Below are positions 44,510 through 54,027 of a stretch of DNA of 64,000 bases, piece after piece. The stretch lies in NCBI GenBank assembly GCA_963676235.1, contig OY781044.1, positions 496,001 to 560,000 on the forward strand, in the 5' to 3' direction. A program made the position numbers and the translations under genes. Under the pieces are notes generated by a model. That model made no database searches. It had not been told where the DNA came from and saw nothing but the letters and a program-made list of their open reading frames with translations. The stretch is from JALNYB01 sp963676235. GTDB lineage: Archaea; Thermoplasmatota; Thermoplasmata; Methanomassiliicoccales; Methanomethylophilaceae. Within the stretch, counting starts at the first letter, position 1. Each line of letters begins with the position of its first letter.

Positions 44510-47374
44510 TTAAGTGGTTGCCGGCAGGACATATGCGGAATCGTATGTTTCAGGGACGTTCTCGCTGTATGTGGTTCCGGTGTAGTTGCCGACGAAGGTG
44601 GCTGTGCTGATCACCGGCGTCCATTGAGCATAGAACGTCGTCGCTGCCGTTATATTCACGGTATCGGCGGTCGTTATCTGCGTTCCTCCGGATGCCAATG
44701 TGTACCATCCTGTGAAGGTGTATCCCGCTCTTGTCGGAGTGGTTGCCGGCAGGACATATGCGGAATCGTATGTTTCAGGGACGTTCTCGCTGTATGTGGT
44801 TCCGGTGTAGTTGCCGACGAAGGTGGCTGTGCTGATCACCGGCGTCCATTGAGCATAGAACGGTCGCTGCACGGAAGCTACATCGTCTATCCAATAGCCT
44901 GATGCGTCGGAATACGGCGATATGTCGCTCACGAGAATTCCCGATGCCATGATGACCATCGTTCCTCGGCGGTCCAGTATCCTGTCAGAGCGTATCCGGC
45001 CCCCGGATACGGCGGTCCAGTATCCTGTCAGAGCGTATCCCGTCCTGACGGACGCTGTGAACACAGACAGTGCGGAATCATATGTTGCTATCACCGATGT
45101 TGCGGAACCTCCGTTGCCGCCAATGGTGACGGAGCATGTGTTGGCTGTCCATTGGGCGTAGAACGTCGTCGCTGCCGTTATGTTCACGGTATCGACGGTC
45201 GTTATCTGCGTGCCTCCGATTGCCGAGGTGTACCATCCTGAGAACACATATCCCGCCCTGATGGGATCGGTTAACGGCAGGACATATGCGGAATCGTATG
45301 TTTCAGGGACGTTCTCGCTGTATGTGGTTCCGGTGTAGTTGCCGACGAAGGTGGCTGTGCTGATCACCGGCGTCCATTGAGCATAGAACGTCGTCGCTGC
45401 CGTTATATTCACGGTATCGGCGGTCGTTATCTGCGTTCCTCCGGATGCCAATGTGTACCATCCTGTGAAGGTGTATCCCGCCCTGATGGGATCTGTTAAC
45501 GGCAGGACATATGCGGAATCGTATGTTTCAGGGACGTTCTCGCTGTATGTGGTTCCGGTGTAGTTGCCGACGAAGGTGGCTGTTATACCCTGTCCCCACT
45601 GAGCATAAACTATGTCGTTCCAAGGGAATGCCGTAGATGCCGTTATCTGCGTACCTCCTGTTGCCGCAGTATACCACCCGATTAAATCGTAATCCGTAAG
45701 ATATGCAGTAGGAAAAGACGCTATGGTCCCTCCTATTGCAACATATGTGAATGAATCAGCTGAGAATCCTCCATTGCAGTCGTAGACCACAACCACCTGA
45801 CCAGGCGCTAGATTCATCCATGTCCCATAGTATTCATAAGAATAGCCTTCGGCATATATGAGCTTCAATCCCGAATTTCCATAAATGTCAGTAGTAGGTA
45901 CCACGCCCACATTTGTTGCAAGGATAAGTGTTGAAACCGTGTTCGATTGACCTGGCAATACCCATGACGTTGATGAAGTGTCAAAATATCTTTCTATGAC
46001 TCCATCTGTAGTGACCGAACCAGTCGGTAGTGTGACACACACATCGGTCATTGAACAATTTCTGAATGCGTTCTCGGCGATTGTCATAATATCTGGCATA
46101 GTTATCGATGTGAGCGCTGTACAATTACCGAAAGCGTACTGTCCTATAGAAGTAACACTGTCTGGAATAGTTATCGATGTGAGCGCTGTACAATAACCGA
46201 AAGCATAATCTGCGAGAGTTGTCACACTGTTCGATATAGTTATTGATGATAGATTAGTACAACCGTTGAAAGTATAAACTCCGATTCTTTCCACGCCGTA
46301 AGGTATGATGATCGAATCGAGTGAAGTACAATCAGAGAATAAACTATCACCGACATCTGTCAAACCACTAGACAGAGTGACAGATGCAAGAGATGAACAA
46401 TGAGAGAAAGCTGAAAACCCTATATCCGTCACAGTATTGGGTATAATTAACGATTTGAGAGATGTGCATCCTTCAAAAACATTGTTGCCTATGGTTATTA
46501 AGCCGTCTGGTATTTCAATCGATTCGAGTGATACGCAGTTTTTGAAAGCAGAATCGGCAATAGTAGTTACAGTGTCTGGTATATTATATGAGGTGGCTGT
46601 CTTACCCACCGGATATTGCATTAGGGTCGTTTTGTCTATATCGAATAATACGCCGTCTAAAGAAGAATAATTCAAATTACTCGAATTCACTATTATGGAT
46701 ATGAGCGATGTGCATCCGCTAAATGCAGAACTTCCGATGGTCGTAACGTTGTCCGGTATAGTTACTGATGTGAGCGATGTGCATCCGCTAAATGCAGAAA
46801 TTCCGATGGTCGTAACGTTGTCCGGTATAGTTACTGATGTGAGCGATGTGCATCCGCTAAATGCATAACCCCCAATGGTCGTAACGTTATCCGGTATAGT
46901 TACTGATGTGAGCGATGTGCACTTTTGGAAAGCACCATTCCCGAAAATAATCATAGTATCAGGTATAGTTACCGTCGTAAGTGATATACAATTATAGAAA
47001 GCATACTCTCCAACAGATGTTACACCAGATTCAATAACACATGATGTGAATGTGTAAATGTTTCTCAAGTTATAATATGAAGCATAATCTTTCATATCTC
47101 CCGTACCACTGATCGTTAGCACATCACCACTCAAAGTGTACGTAAGACTATCTGTTGTAGCGGCATCCGAAACATCATTCGAAACAGGAAGCGCTGTGAT
47201 GAGAATAGCGATAGCGATAAAACAGACTGTGAGGACAAGCGCGGCCCTTTTTACAATTCCGAGAGATCTATCGCAGTTGACATCTCTTCTGCATCGTATG
47301 GTGATAGGAAAACTTCTGTGGATTGCGGTTGGCGCGGCAACCGTTTTTTTATTTTGCTTATTGTTGTCGGTCAT
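44510..47374 (-). CDS. BspA-like LRR and InlB-repeat surface protein, N-terminal part (frameshifted)
   Basis: A 954-residue protein with a charged N-terminus, a signal segment at about 43-65 (AALVLTVCFIAIAILITALP), some ten to fourteen BspA-type leucine-rich repeats of 23 residues (consensus TIPDNVTTIGSSAFSGCTSL), a linker, and then 75-residue InlB B-repeats (GYTFTGWYTLASGGTQITTA... TFYAQWTP). BspA-type LRR proteins occur on gut bacteria and archaea and bind host or microbial surfaces. The frame ends at TAA in the sixth InlB repeat because of an 8-base insertion; the remaining repeats and anchor follow in another frame. The start follows GAGGTAAGAA. Transfer from gut bacteria is plausible, but not shown. 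Confidence 0.85.
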   Translation of the reverse strand: MTDNNKQNKKTVAAPTAIHRSFPITIRCRRDVNCDRSLGIVKRAALVLTVCFIAIAILITALPVSNDVSDAATTDSLTYTLSGDVLTISGTGDMKDYASYYNLRNIYTFTSCVIESGVTSVGEYAFYNCISLTTVTIPDTMIIFGNGAFQKCTSLTSVTIPDNVTTIGGYAFSGCTSLTSVTIPDNVTTIGISAFSGCTSLTSVTIPDNVTTIGSSAFSGCTSLISIIVNSSNLNYSSLDGVLFDIDKTTLMQYPVGKTATSYNIPDTVTTIADSAFKNCVSLESIEIPDGLITIGNNVFEGCTSLKSLIIPNTVTDIGFSAFSHCSSLASVTLSSGLTDVGDSLFSDCTSLDSIIIPYGVERIGVYTFNGCTNLSSITISNSVTTLADYAFGYCTALTSITIPDSVTSIGQYAFGNCTALTSITMPDIMTIAENAFRNCSMTDVCVTLPTGSVTTDGVIERYFDTSSTSWVLPGQSNTVSTLILATNVGVVPTTDIYGNSGLKLIYAEGYSYEYYGTWMNLAPGQVVVVYDCNGGFSADSFTYVAIGGTIASFPTAYLTDYDLIGWYTAATGGTQITASTAFPWNDIVYAQWGQGITATFVGNYTGTTYSENVPETYDSAYVLPLTDPIRAGYTFTGWYTLASGGTQITTADTVNITAATTFYAQWTPVISTATFVGNYTGTTYSENVPETYDSAYVLPLTDPIRAGYVFSGWYTSAIGGTQITTVDTVNITAATTFYAQWTANTCSVTIGGNGGSATSVIATYDSALSVFTASVRTGYALTGYWTAVSGGRIRSDRILDRRGTMVIMASGILVSDISPYSDASGYWIDDVASVQRPFYAQWTPVISTATFVGNYTGTTYSENVPETYDSAYVLPATTPTRAGYTFTGWYTLASGGTQITTADTVNITAATTFYAQWTPVISTATFVGNYTGTTYSENVPETYDSAYVLPATT
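44514..45600. repeat. InlB-type tandem repeat units of 225 bp
   Basis: A 225-bp unit (75 residues) recurs almost unchanged. The same GGCAGGACATATGCGGAA starts at 44523, 44748, 45276 and 45501; the 528-bp gap holds one 303-bp divergent unit. Near-identity between units means recent homogenisation or slippage. Two subtypes exist: one reading PATTPTRAGYTF, one reading PLTDPIRAGY. Confidence 0.9.
44967..45040. repeat. 31-bp direct repeat at 43-bp spacing inside the divergent InlB unit
   Basis: CGGCGGTCCAGTATCC and the 15 following bases occur at 44967-44997 and again at 45010-45040. The two copies are read in different frames, GYALTGYWTAVSGG and then RIRSDRILDRRG. The second text interrupts an otherwise normal repeat (VSGG to TMVI), so it looks like a frame-preserving insertion made by slippage. 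Confidence 0.75.
46703..46978. repeat. 69-bp tandem repeats encoding BspA leucine-rich repeats
   Basis: GAGCGATGTGCATCCGCTAA starts at 46703, 46772 and 46841, and a diverged copy begins at 46910, giving an exact 69-bp (23-residue) period. These units encode TIPDNVTTIG-type repeats and are close to identical. Confidence 0.85.
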
Positions 47375-48256
47375 TTCTTACCTCGAAACCTAACTAAAGA
47401 CTGAAAACGAATATACCATATCCGTCACACAATACGAAAACGTGTTCTGACTTTATAAAATAACATGATAAGATTCCAAAAAAATCTGTTTGTACTGACT
47501 TTGATACCAAATATCGTTTCTGACGAACTTTAGCATTGAATTTGTGTTCGTTCTACTACAGAAAAATAATGAAAACCTAACTTTACCGAAACAATTGGCG
47601 AGAACTAAAAAACCATACCATTAATGCAACAGAAACAGCAAGCAGTACACTGAGAGCAATAATACAAGATTAATTGGGGACACTCACACATTGACTTAAT
47701 CGGAGCAACAATTACTGCACCTAGTAGCAGCATAGCATATGAATAAAGCAAAATCTCAAACAATAAATCAATCTATATCAGTGACCGATCCCAGCCTATT
47801 ATTGTTAAAATACAACTACACTAATAGAAATATGATTGGCACGTGATCATGCCCCATTCGTCAGCATTATAGTTTATAGTTATTCCCACTTGATCAAATA
47901 ATCTGTAATCCAATTGAGATAACTAATTGAGTTGAATTTTGAAGTCTCTCAAGAATTGTTTAAAGAATGCCACTCAAAAATTACTGCATAACATGCCTAC
48001 ACCTATGCTTTACAGAGGACGTGAATCTTCGATTCCGTCATTATCTGAAAAAATTTAATCCATAGAGGAAAAGAAATATCTTCCGATTTTTAAACGATCT
48101 ATATCCATTTCGAAACGAAGAACTAATGGCCCTTTCTGTATAAATATAATCATACTAGTTCAGTTGCATTTATTAAATGATTTTGTAATTATGTATTTAA
48201 ACTCATACCTCGTGTTTAAATTGTGTATCGCGCACATATCTAAATTTGAGGTAAAA
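47375..48256. other. A/T-rich spacer between surface protein and decarboxylase
   Basis: About 880 bases. It holds the two divergent promoter regions (a TATA-like TTTTATAAA near 47452-47462 for the surface-protein gene) and one possible gene remnant at 47583-47669. I see no complete gene. Confidence 0.5.
47583..47669 (-). pseudogene. Possible remnant of a surface-protein membrane anchor
   Basis: On the minus strand a 28-codon frame between two stops encodes IIALSVLLAVSVALMVWF then FSSRQLFR and stop, the hydrophobic segment plus basic tail of a C-terminal membrane anchor like the one at 43.8 kb. Nothing coherent precedes it. It could be the last piece of a lost neighbouring surface-protein gene, or chance. 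Confidence 0.2.
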
Positions 48257-50524
48257 ATGAGAGAAATAAGTAAGCTAGCCGTACTGATAGTATCTGCTGA
48301 TGCCGATGCCGATTCTTCGAAAGGCAGAATGTTGGATGCTATAAAAAATGAATTGGAATTTTCTGATATATGTGTGAATCTATCCACAAATTCAGAAAGT
48401 GTGAAAAAAGGAATAAGGGCCATAAACAGTGGCGTTGATGCCATTGTAGTTGATTGGAATCTTCCAGATGCAGCAGACATAATACGAAATATGCGTTCCA
48501 TGGATTCAAACATAGGCATATTCCTTATGACCGACCCTGAATCTTTGAGTGGTATCCCGTTCGATCTTCTTTCCAAAGTGAATGAATATCTTTGGATACT
48601 AGGAGATACTCCATCGTTCATTGCGGGCCGTATCGAAGCTTCGATGAAAAGGTATCGTAAGGAAATACTTCCACCTATGTTCAAAAGCTTAGTAGAATTC
48701 TCTGAAGATTATGAATATTCTTGGCACACTCCCGGACATACCGCTGGAACCGCATTTTTGAAAACCCCTGTTGGACGCCTTTTCTACAACTTCTTCGGAG
48801 AACAACTTTTCAGATCCGATCTTTCGATATCCGTCGGAGAACTGGGATCATTATTGGATCACAGCGGCCCCATAGGTGATGCAGAAAAATACGCATCCAA
48901 AGTATTCGGATCCGATATGACATTCTTCGTAACCAACGGTACATCCACCTCTAACAGGGTCGTACATGTGGCAACAACCTCACCGGGAGATATAGAGATA
49001 GTGGATAGAAACTGCCACAAATCCCTGGAACACTCCATAACGATGAGCCATGCGATACCCGTATACATGATGCCTACGAAAAACAGATATGGAATATTGG
49101 GGCCTATCCTACCGGAAGGTATGTCTCCGGATGTCATCAAGAAAAAAATAATCGATAACAAACTGATAAAAGATAAAAATTCCAAACCTTCTATGGCGGT
49201 CGTTACAAACTCCACATATGACGGAGTTTGCTACAATGCTGCCAAAGCCGAGAAGATCCTAGGCAAAGTAACAGATTGTGTACATTTCGATGAAGCCTGG
49301 TACGGATATGCCAGATTCAACGAATTATACAAGGACAGATTTGCCATGAGAGATGATGATTCTCCTTCAGATGAACGTCCCACGGTGTTTGCCACTCAAT
49401 CCACCCACAAACTTCTTGCAGCACTATCACAGGCTTCTATGATACACATAAAAGAGGGGAGGAAGAAAATAGAACCGACACTTTTCAATGAAGCCTTCAT
49501 GATGCATGCCTCAACGTCTCCCCAGTACGCGATAATAGCTTCTCTGGATGTTTCTTCCAAGATGATGGACTCCAACGGCAGGTTCCTTACTCAAGACTCA
49601 ATAGATGAAGCCGTAAGATTCAGACAGACCATGGCAAGAATCAAAAGATCCATTAAAGAAATGGATCAAAAAGACTGGTGGTTCAACGTCTGGCAACCAG
49701 ACACCATCTGTTTAACAAACAGTAAAGAAAAACAAGATTTCGCAGATGTTCCAGCAGAAATACTCGAGCATGAACCAAATTGTTGGATATTGCACCCGGG
49801 AGAAACATGGCACGGATTCGGAGATATTGAAGACGGATGGGCGATGTTGGATCCGATAAAAGTAACGGTTCTGACACCTGGCATGGAAGACAACGGAGAA
49901 CATTCCGAATTCGGTATACCCTCGGCGGTTGTCCTCGCATTCTTGGATCAACATGGAATCGTCAACGAAAAATCCGGAGATTACAACATATTGTTCTTAT
50001 TCTCCATGGGAGTTACCAATGGAAAATGGGGTACGCTGGTATCTGAACTGTTCCAATTCAAAAAATTGTTTGACAGGGGTGCTCTCTTGGATGATGCTAT
50101 CCCGAACATCGTTTCTGCACATCCTGAAAGATACAGTGGCATGACACTTGCTCAATTGGCTAAGGAAATGCATGAACAGATCAAATCCACAAGACAAACA
50201 CAGATAGCAAATGAGGCTTGTTCCATATTGCCGGAGCAGGTCATGACTCCAGCGGATGCGTATACTGAACTGGTCAGAGGTAATGTGGAACATGTGAAGA
50301 TCGATGATATCGACGATCGCATTGTTGCTACCGGAATAGTCCCATATCCTCCTGGTATACCCTTACTTATGCCTGGCGAAAGGACCGGAAAGAACAACGG
50401 ACCCATACTCAGTTATTTACGCGCTTTGGAAGAATTTGATAGAAAATTCCCAGGATTCGAACACGATTCGCACGGTGTCGAGGTGATTGACCATGACTAC
50501 TACATCTACTGTATCAAAGAATGA
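48257..50524 (+). CDS. Arginine-decarboxylase-like enzyme (AdiA/CadA fold)
   Basis: A 755-residue fold-type I PLP decarboxylase, the same size class as bacterial AdiA. The first 130 residues are the receiver-like N-terminal wing domain of Orn/Lys/Arg decarboxylases (VLIVSADADAD... VDAIVVDWNLPDAADI); then WHTPGHTAGTAF, FVTNGTSTSNR, HFDEAWYGYARF with the PLP-pairing Asp, and STHKLLAALSQASMIH with the PLP Lys near residue 384. HIKEGRKKIEP after it resembles AdiA more than CadA, so arginine to agmatine is the best guess; lysine and ornithine remain possible. GAGGT precedes the ATG. It overlaps the antiporter gene by 32 bases. Such inducible decarboxylases consume cytoplasmic protons. Confidence 0.88.
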   Translation: MREISKLAVLIVSADADADSSKGRMLDAIKNELEFSDICVNLSTNSESVKKGIRAINSGVDAIVVDWNLPDAADIIRNMRSMDSNIGIFLMTDPESLSGIPFDLLSKVNEYLWILGDTPSFIAGRIEASMKRYRKEILPPMFKSLVEFSEDYEYSWHTPGHTAGTAFLKTPVGRLFYNFFGEQLFRSDLSISVGELGSLLDHSGPIGDAEKYASKVFGSDMTFFVTNGTSTSNRVVHVATTSPGDIEIVDRNCHKSLEHSITMSHAIPVYMMPTKNRYGILGPILPEGMSPDVIKKKIIDNKLIKDKNSKPSMAVVTNSTYDGVCYNAAKAEKILGKVTDCVHFDEAWYGYARFNELYKDRFAMRDDDSPSDERPTVFATQSTHKLLAALSQASMIHIKEGRKKIEPTLFNEAFMMHASTSPQYAIIASLDVSSKMMDSNGRFLTQDSIDEAVRFRQTMARIKRSIKEMDQKDWWFNVWQPDTICLTNSKEKQDFADVPAEILEHEPNCWILHPGETWHGFGDIEDGWAMLDPIKVTVLTPGMEDNGEHSEFGIPSAVVLAFLDQHGIVNEKSGDYNILFLFSMGVTNGKWGTLVSELFQFKKLFDRGALLDDAIPNIVSAHPERYSGMTLAQLAKEMHEQIKSTRQTQIANEACSILPEQVMTPADAYTELVRGNVEHVKIDDIDDRIVATGIVPYPPGIPLLMPGERTGKNNGPILSYLRALEEFDRKFPGFEHDSHGVEVIDHDYYIYCIKE

Positions 50525-52031
50525 TGAACCAAACAACGATGAAGGCAAATCCAAATCATCGACAGGAGTAAAATTAGGGATCACATCCCTGGCTATGATC
50601 AATGTAGCCGCTGTATTGAGTCTCCGTAATTTCCCTCAGATGGCATTGGAAGGCTGGAGCATGATATTCTGGTATATTCTGTTCGCTGTGACTTTCCTTA
50701 TACCTGTTTCGCTGGTGGCGGCAGAACTAGCATCCACTTGGCCTAAAGCAGGAGGTATTTATGCCTGGGTCAAAGAAGCATATCCTAAACAAGGAAGTTT
50801 CATAACGATCTGGTGCTCGTGGACCAACAATATAGTTTACTTCCCGACAGTCGCATCATTCATCATGATTACTTTAGCGTATACTATACTGCAACCTACA
50901 TTTGGTAACAATGCTGTCTATATGACGGTGGTGATGCTTGCTTCCATGTGGATCTTGACATACTTCAACTTCACAGGCATGAAGAACTCTACAAAACTCA
51001 GCACCATGGGTACATTCTTGGGTTCATTGGTACCTATCGGCATACTCATAATAATTGCATTCGTATGGCTTGCAAACGGTCACACATCCAATATGGGAGA
51101 TCTGACTGCGAGCGCATTGCTTCCAAGCAATACGGGAAATCTCATCACCACATTCACGCTGGCTTCCAGTCTTGTTCTCATTTATGCAGGAATGGAAATG
51201 GCCGGATATCATGCAAGAGACACCAAAAATCCACGTAAGGACTATCCTAAAGCCATGTTCTTTGCCGCCGCGATAATATGTTTTGTATCGATAGCTGGTA
51301 CATGGGCTGTTGGATCGATTGTATCCCCTGATTTCCTTAACAGTGAGAACGGCATGAATGGAGGAGTCATCGAAGCATTCAGCATTGCATTGAATGACAT
51401 GGGCGTAGGATGGTTACTAGTACCTTTGGGAATGATGCTCACCGTTGGAATATTAGCTCAACTGTCAACATGGATGATAGGACCCGCAAAGGGTCTTGCA
51501 CCCGCCGCATATACTGGCGATCTGCCCCCCATTTTCCGTAAGACGAATAAGAACGGGGCGCCGACAGGAGTGCTCGTCATACAGTGTGCGATCTCATCGA
51601 TATTCGTCATGGCATATGTCATCATGACCATGTCCAACATCGACGGGTACTGGGTTTTGGTGGCGATAACATCTCTGATCAATATCATCATGTATTTCTT
51701 CATGTTCATGGCGTTCGTAAAACTTAGAAAAACACAAAAGGACAAACCACGTCCGTTCAAGCTTCCTGGAGGCGCCATCGGTATGTGGATAATAGCGGTT
51801 GTTGCGATAGGTACTCTCGCGTTCGGATTCATCTTTGGATTGTGTCCCGTAGATCCTACCGGTTACAGTGCCATCGAAATAGCGGCATATATCCTGTGTA
51901 TGCTGATCGGGGTGATTGCGGTTGCAATATTACCTCCATACATCATACAGAACAGATTGAAGAAAGATTCTTGGATGCCTACTAAAGAAGAATTGGAAGA
52001 ATTTGAGGCAGGAGAGATACATGACCAGTGA
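50493..52031 (+). CDS. APC-family amino acid antiporter (GadC/AdiC-like)
   Basis: A 512-residue transporter with about twelve membrane spans. LRNFPQMALEGWSMIFW, AAELASTWPKAGGIYAWV, GMEMAGYHARDTKNP and STWMIGPAKGLAPAAYTG match the glutamate:GABA antiporter (GadC) branch of the APC superfamily. GadC and AdiC exchange an amino acid for its decarboxylation product. Its start codon is inside the decarboxylase gene with GGTGAT in front, so the two are made together and most likely form a substrate/product exchange couple. The N-terminal 25 residues are polar and likely cytoplasmic. Confidence 0.88.
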   Translation: MTTTSTVSKNDEPNNDEGKSKSSTGVKLGITSLAMINVAAVLSLRNFPQMALEGWSMIFWYILFAVTFLIPVSLVAAELASTWPKAGGIYAWVKEAYPKQGSFITIWCSWTNNIVYFPTVASFIMITLAYTILQPTFGNNAVYMTVVMLASMWILTYFNFTGMKNSTKLSTMGTFLGSLVPIGILIIIAFVWLANGHTSNMGDLTASALLPSNTGNLITTFTLASSLVLIYAGMEMAGYHARDTKNPRKDYPKAMFFAAAIICFVSIAGTWAVGSIVSPDFLNSENGMNGGVIEAFSIALNDMGVGWLLVPLGMMLTVGILAQLSTWMIGPAKGLAPAAYTGDLPPIFRKTNKNGAPTGVLVIQCAISSIFVMAYVIMTMSNIDGYWVLVAITSLINIIMYFFMFMAFVKLRKTQKDKPRPFKLPGGAIGMWIIAVVAIGTLAFGFIFGLCPVDPTGYSAIEIAAYILCMLIGVIAVAILPPYIIQNRLKKDSWMPTKEELEEFEAGEIHDQ

Positions 52032-52073
52032 TATCTGAAGATTACTGACATCATCAGATTTGATTAACACATA

Positions 52074-52105
52074 TGGCTGTACTGACAAATATGTCTGTAC
52101 AGCCA
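52074..52105 (+). terminator. Hairpin after the antiporter gene
   Basis: TGGCTGTAC and GTACAGCCA form a perfect 9-bp stem around a 14-base loop, about 40 bases after the antiporter stop. There is no clear T run. Confidence 0.4.
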
Positions 52106-52283
52106 CATAAACTCATTATCCACAGAGAGTCACACTGTCTAATACGCCCCTGAGCACACGCGTGTCATCCATATTACATGTCGAAACGACTCTGATCTTT
52201 ATATTTCCTATATCAGAAATCAACACAACTCGGGTTCATCCCAGATGTCTTCACAAAAATTATTCTGCTTATTAGAAACACTG

Positions 52284-52368
52284 GTGCAAGGGATGGGATT
52301 TGAACCCACGGACCACTAAGGATTAGGCCCTGAACCTAACGTCGTTGGCCAGGCTTGACTACCCTTGC
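52284..52368 (-). tRNA. tRNA-Leu (anticodon CAG)
   Basis: On the minus strand 5' GCAAGGG pairs with 3' CCCTTGC. The anticodon stem TTAGG/CCTAA closes loop TTCAGGG, giving anticodon CAG. A long variable arm follows, as expected for leucine. Discriminator A; CCA is encoded (52281-52283). Confidence 0.93.
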
Positions 52369-52459
52369 ATCAATCGGACAAAACACTTTTTCATATAAAA
52401 GGAGTGTGTGCATATCAGCGTACATTCCGATATGCAGTTAATTGCAGTTTTTCGAAAGC

Positions 52460-52678
52460 TTATGCCTTCATGATCTTCATCCATCCGCCAGACTCGTATA
52501 TGGCGAGTTTCCTCTGGTGGAGAATTTTATCGAAGTCTTCCCATGAAATAACATCGAGTCTGTTATTCTTGCCCTTAGTAAACTGAACTCCTTCCGTACC
52601 TTTTACCTTGCCGGGCTTGAGTCCCTTATTACTTGCAATGACCTTTGCCTTGCCTATGTCTATTTTTTCCATTACCAT
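52460..52678 (-). CDS. Small protein of unknown function
   Basis: A 72-residue basic protein, MVMEKIDIGKAKVIASNKGL at the start and KLAIYESGGWMKIMKA at the end. The final YESGGWMKIM motif looks like one seen in small uncharacterised archaeal and bacterial proteins, but I cannot name a family. No membrane span or metal site. It is monocistronic, and the gene is oriented toward tRNA-Leu. Either of the first two ATG codons may be the start. Confidence 0.65.
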   Translation of the reverse strand: MVMEKIDIGKAKVIASNKGLKPGKVKGTEGVQFTKGKNNRLDVISWEDFDKILHQRKLAIYESGGWMKIMKA

Positions 52679-52860
52679 AATAATCGCCCCTTATGCCCCC
52701 AGGCATAGTGTATGTAATCATCCAGATGTAGGATATTTAAATCTTTTTGAGAGATATGACTAAAATTTGATTTTTTTAAGCCAGTTGATTATTTTTGTCA
52801 CCCTTTAAATCACTCTCGAATAACAATTAATATCAAGAAGATACGACTCTATTGTCATCT

Positions 52861-54027
52861 ATGGTAACGCAGAACCTCGTAACTTTAAAGTCGACGAGCG
52901 AAAATGACCTAACACCTGAAAAAGCACTCCTTGCAGGCATTACTATTGGTCGCATTTACAAAACAGTAACAATCGGTGTAGAAACGAATCCGAGTAGCAG
53001 AATGATCAAGGATGCTGTGATTTCCGGATTGCTTTCTGTCGGCGCTACGGTTTGGGACGCTGAAACAGCCCCCACCCCCGCGATTGCATTAGCTTCCAAG
53101 AATTCCGATTGCTTCGTAATGATCGGCGCACCAAATGATTATGGCATTGTCAGTAGCATTTACATACATAATCCAGACGGTTCTGCGTTCAGCGATGAAC
53201 AACTGAGATATCTTCTTAGGATCTCTGGAGAAGATTTCGAATATCCTGCATACAAAGCAATAGGAAACATTCATCACTGCGATTCCGTCATAGAAAAATA
53301 TAACAGAAAACTATCTAAGTTGTTCAAAGAAGTGAACTGCCCGGTACTGATCGACTGTGGTTGTGGTTGCACCTCGTTGTGTGCACCTCAGATCCTAGCA
53401 TCCGTAGGTGCCGATGTTACCACTGTTAATTCTCAATTTGACATCAATTACTGCCCGAGACCTCCTGGTGTAAGCAGTTCCGATGTTGCAGGAATGAGTG
53501 AACTCATCAGCGCCAACATAGGAAGCATTGGTATCGCACTCAATGGAGATGGTACCCGCCTAGCACTTTTAGACGAGGGGGGAAGATACGTCAAACAGGA
53601 AGAGATCCTTGCTCTGATGCTCATCTACCTAAAACCGACAAAGATCGTCGTTCCCATGAATACATCCGCAATGATCGATGATGCGTTCTGGGGATTGATC
53701 GGAGAAGGGGTGACGTCCTCTGCCAAGCCACATGCGGAACGTAAGATCATAAGAACAGAATCTACTATTGAAGCGATAACAAAGGCCATAAAAGAAGAAG
53801 ACGCAGAATTGGGTGCTATGAACGACGGTACGTTCATCTTCCCTGAGATATCAATGTGCTCAGATGCTATCTATGCCGCGGTCCTTCTATCTAAGATCGC
53901 TGGCGAGAACAGCATTAGGAATCTTTTAGCATGTTTCCCGAAGTATATCACACTCAACGATGTCATTCACTATACAGGAAATATAGAACTTTTCGGAAAA
54001 GATTCAAAGAGAAAATCAGCGAACTAA
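52861..54027 (+). CDS. Phosphohexomutase paralogue, catalytic Ser lost, frameshifted
   Basis: A 388-residue frame covering domains 1-3 of an alpha-D-phosphohexomutase (GlmM/ManB type). DAVISGLLSVGATVWDAETA fits the first domain. Where active enzymes have TASHNP with the phospho-serine, this has IGAPND; where they have DGDADR for metal, it has NGDGTR; the sugar loop also differs. It is therefore likely inactive, or has another role. The frame ends at TAA 54025-54027, and the fourth domain continues in the minus-one frame from about 54000. Adding one A to the AAAA at 53997-54000 would restore a full-length protein. The ATG at 52861 was chosen over TTG at 52852. Confidence 0.75.
   Translation: MVTQNLVTLKSTSENDLTPEKALLAGITIGRIYKTVTIGVETNPSSRMIKDAVISGLLSVGATVWDAETAPTPAIALASKNSDCFVMIGAPNDYGIVSSIYIHNPDGSAFSDEQLRYLLRISGEDFEYPAYKAIGNIHHCDSVIEKYNRKLSKLFKEVNCPVLIDCGCGCTSLCAPQILASVGADVTTVNSQFDINYCPRPPGVSSSDVAGMSELISANIGSIGIALNGDGTRLALLDEGGRYVKQEEILALMLIYLKPTKIVVPMNTSAMIDDAFWGLIGEGVTSSAKPHAERKIIRTESTIEAITKAIKEEDAELGAMNDGTFIFPEISMCSDAIYAAVLLSKIAGENSIRNLLACFPKYITLNDVIHYTGNIELFGKDSKRKSAN

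Noticed and set aside
44300..47000. Regular repeats that could suggest a CRISPR array
   Set aside because: The periods (69 and 225 bp) are multiples of three, the units are near-identical along their full length without unique spacers, and they encode LRR and InlB protein repeats.
53980..54010. Programmed minus-one frameshift in the phosphohexomutase gene
   Set aside because: No X-XXY-YYZ slippery heptamer is present in the right phase; a lost base in the AAAA run is the simpler explanation.
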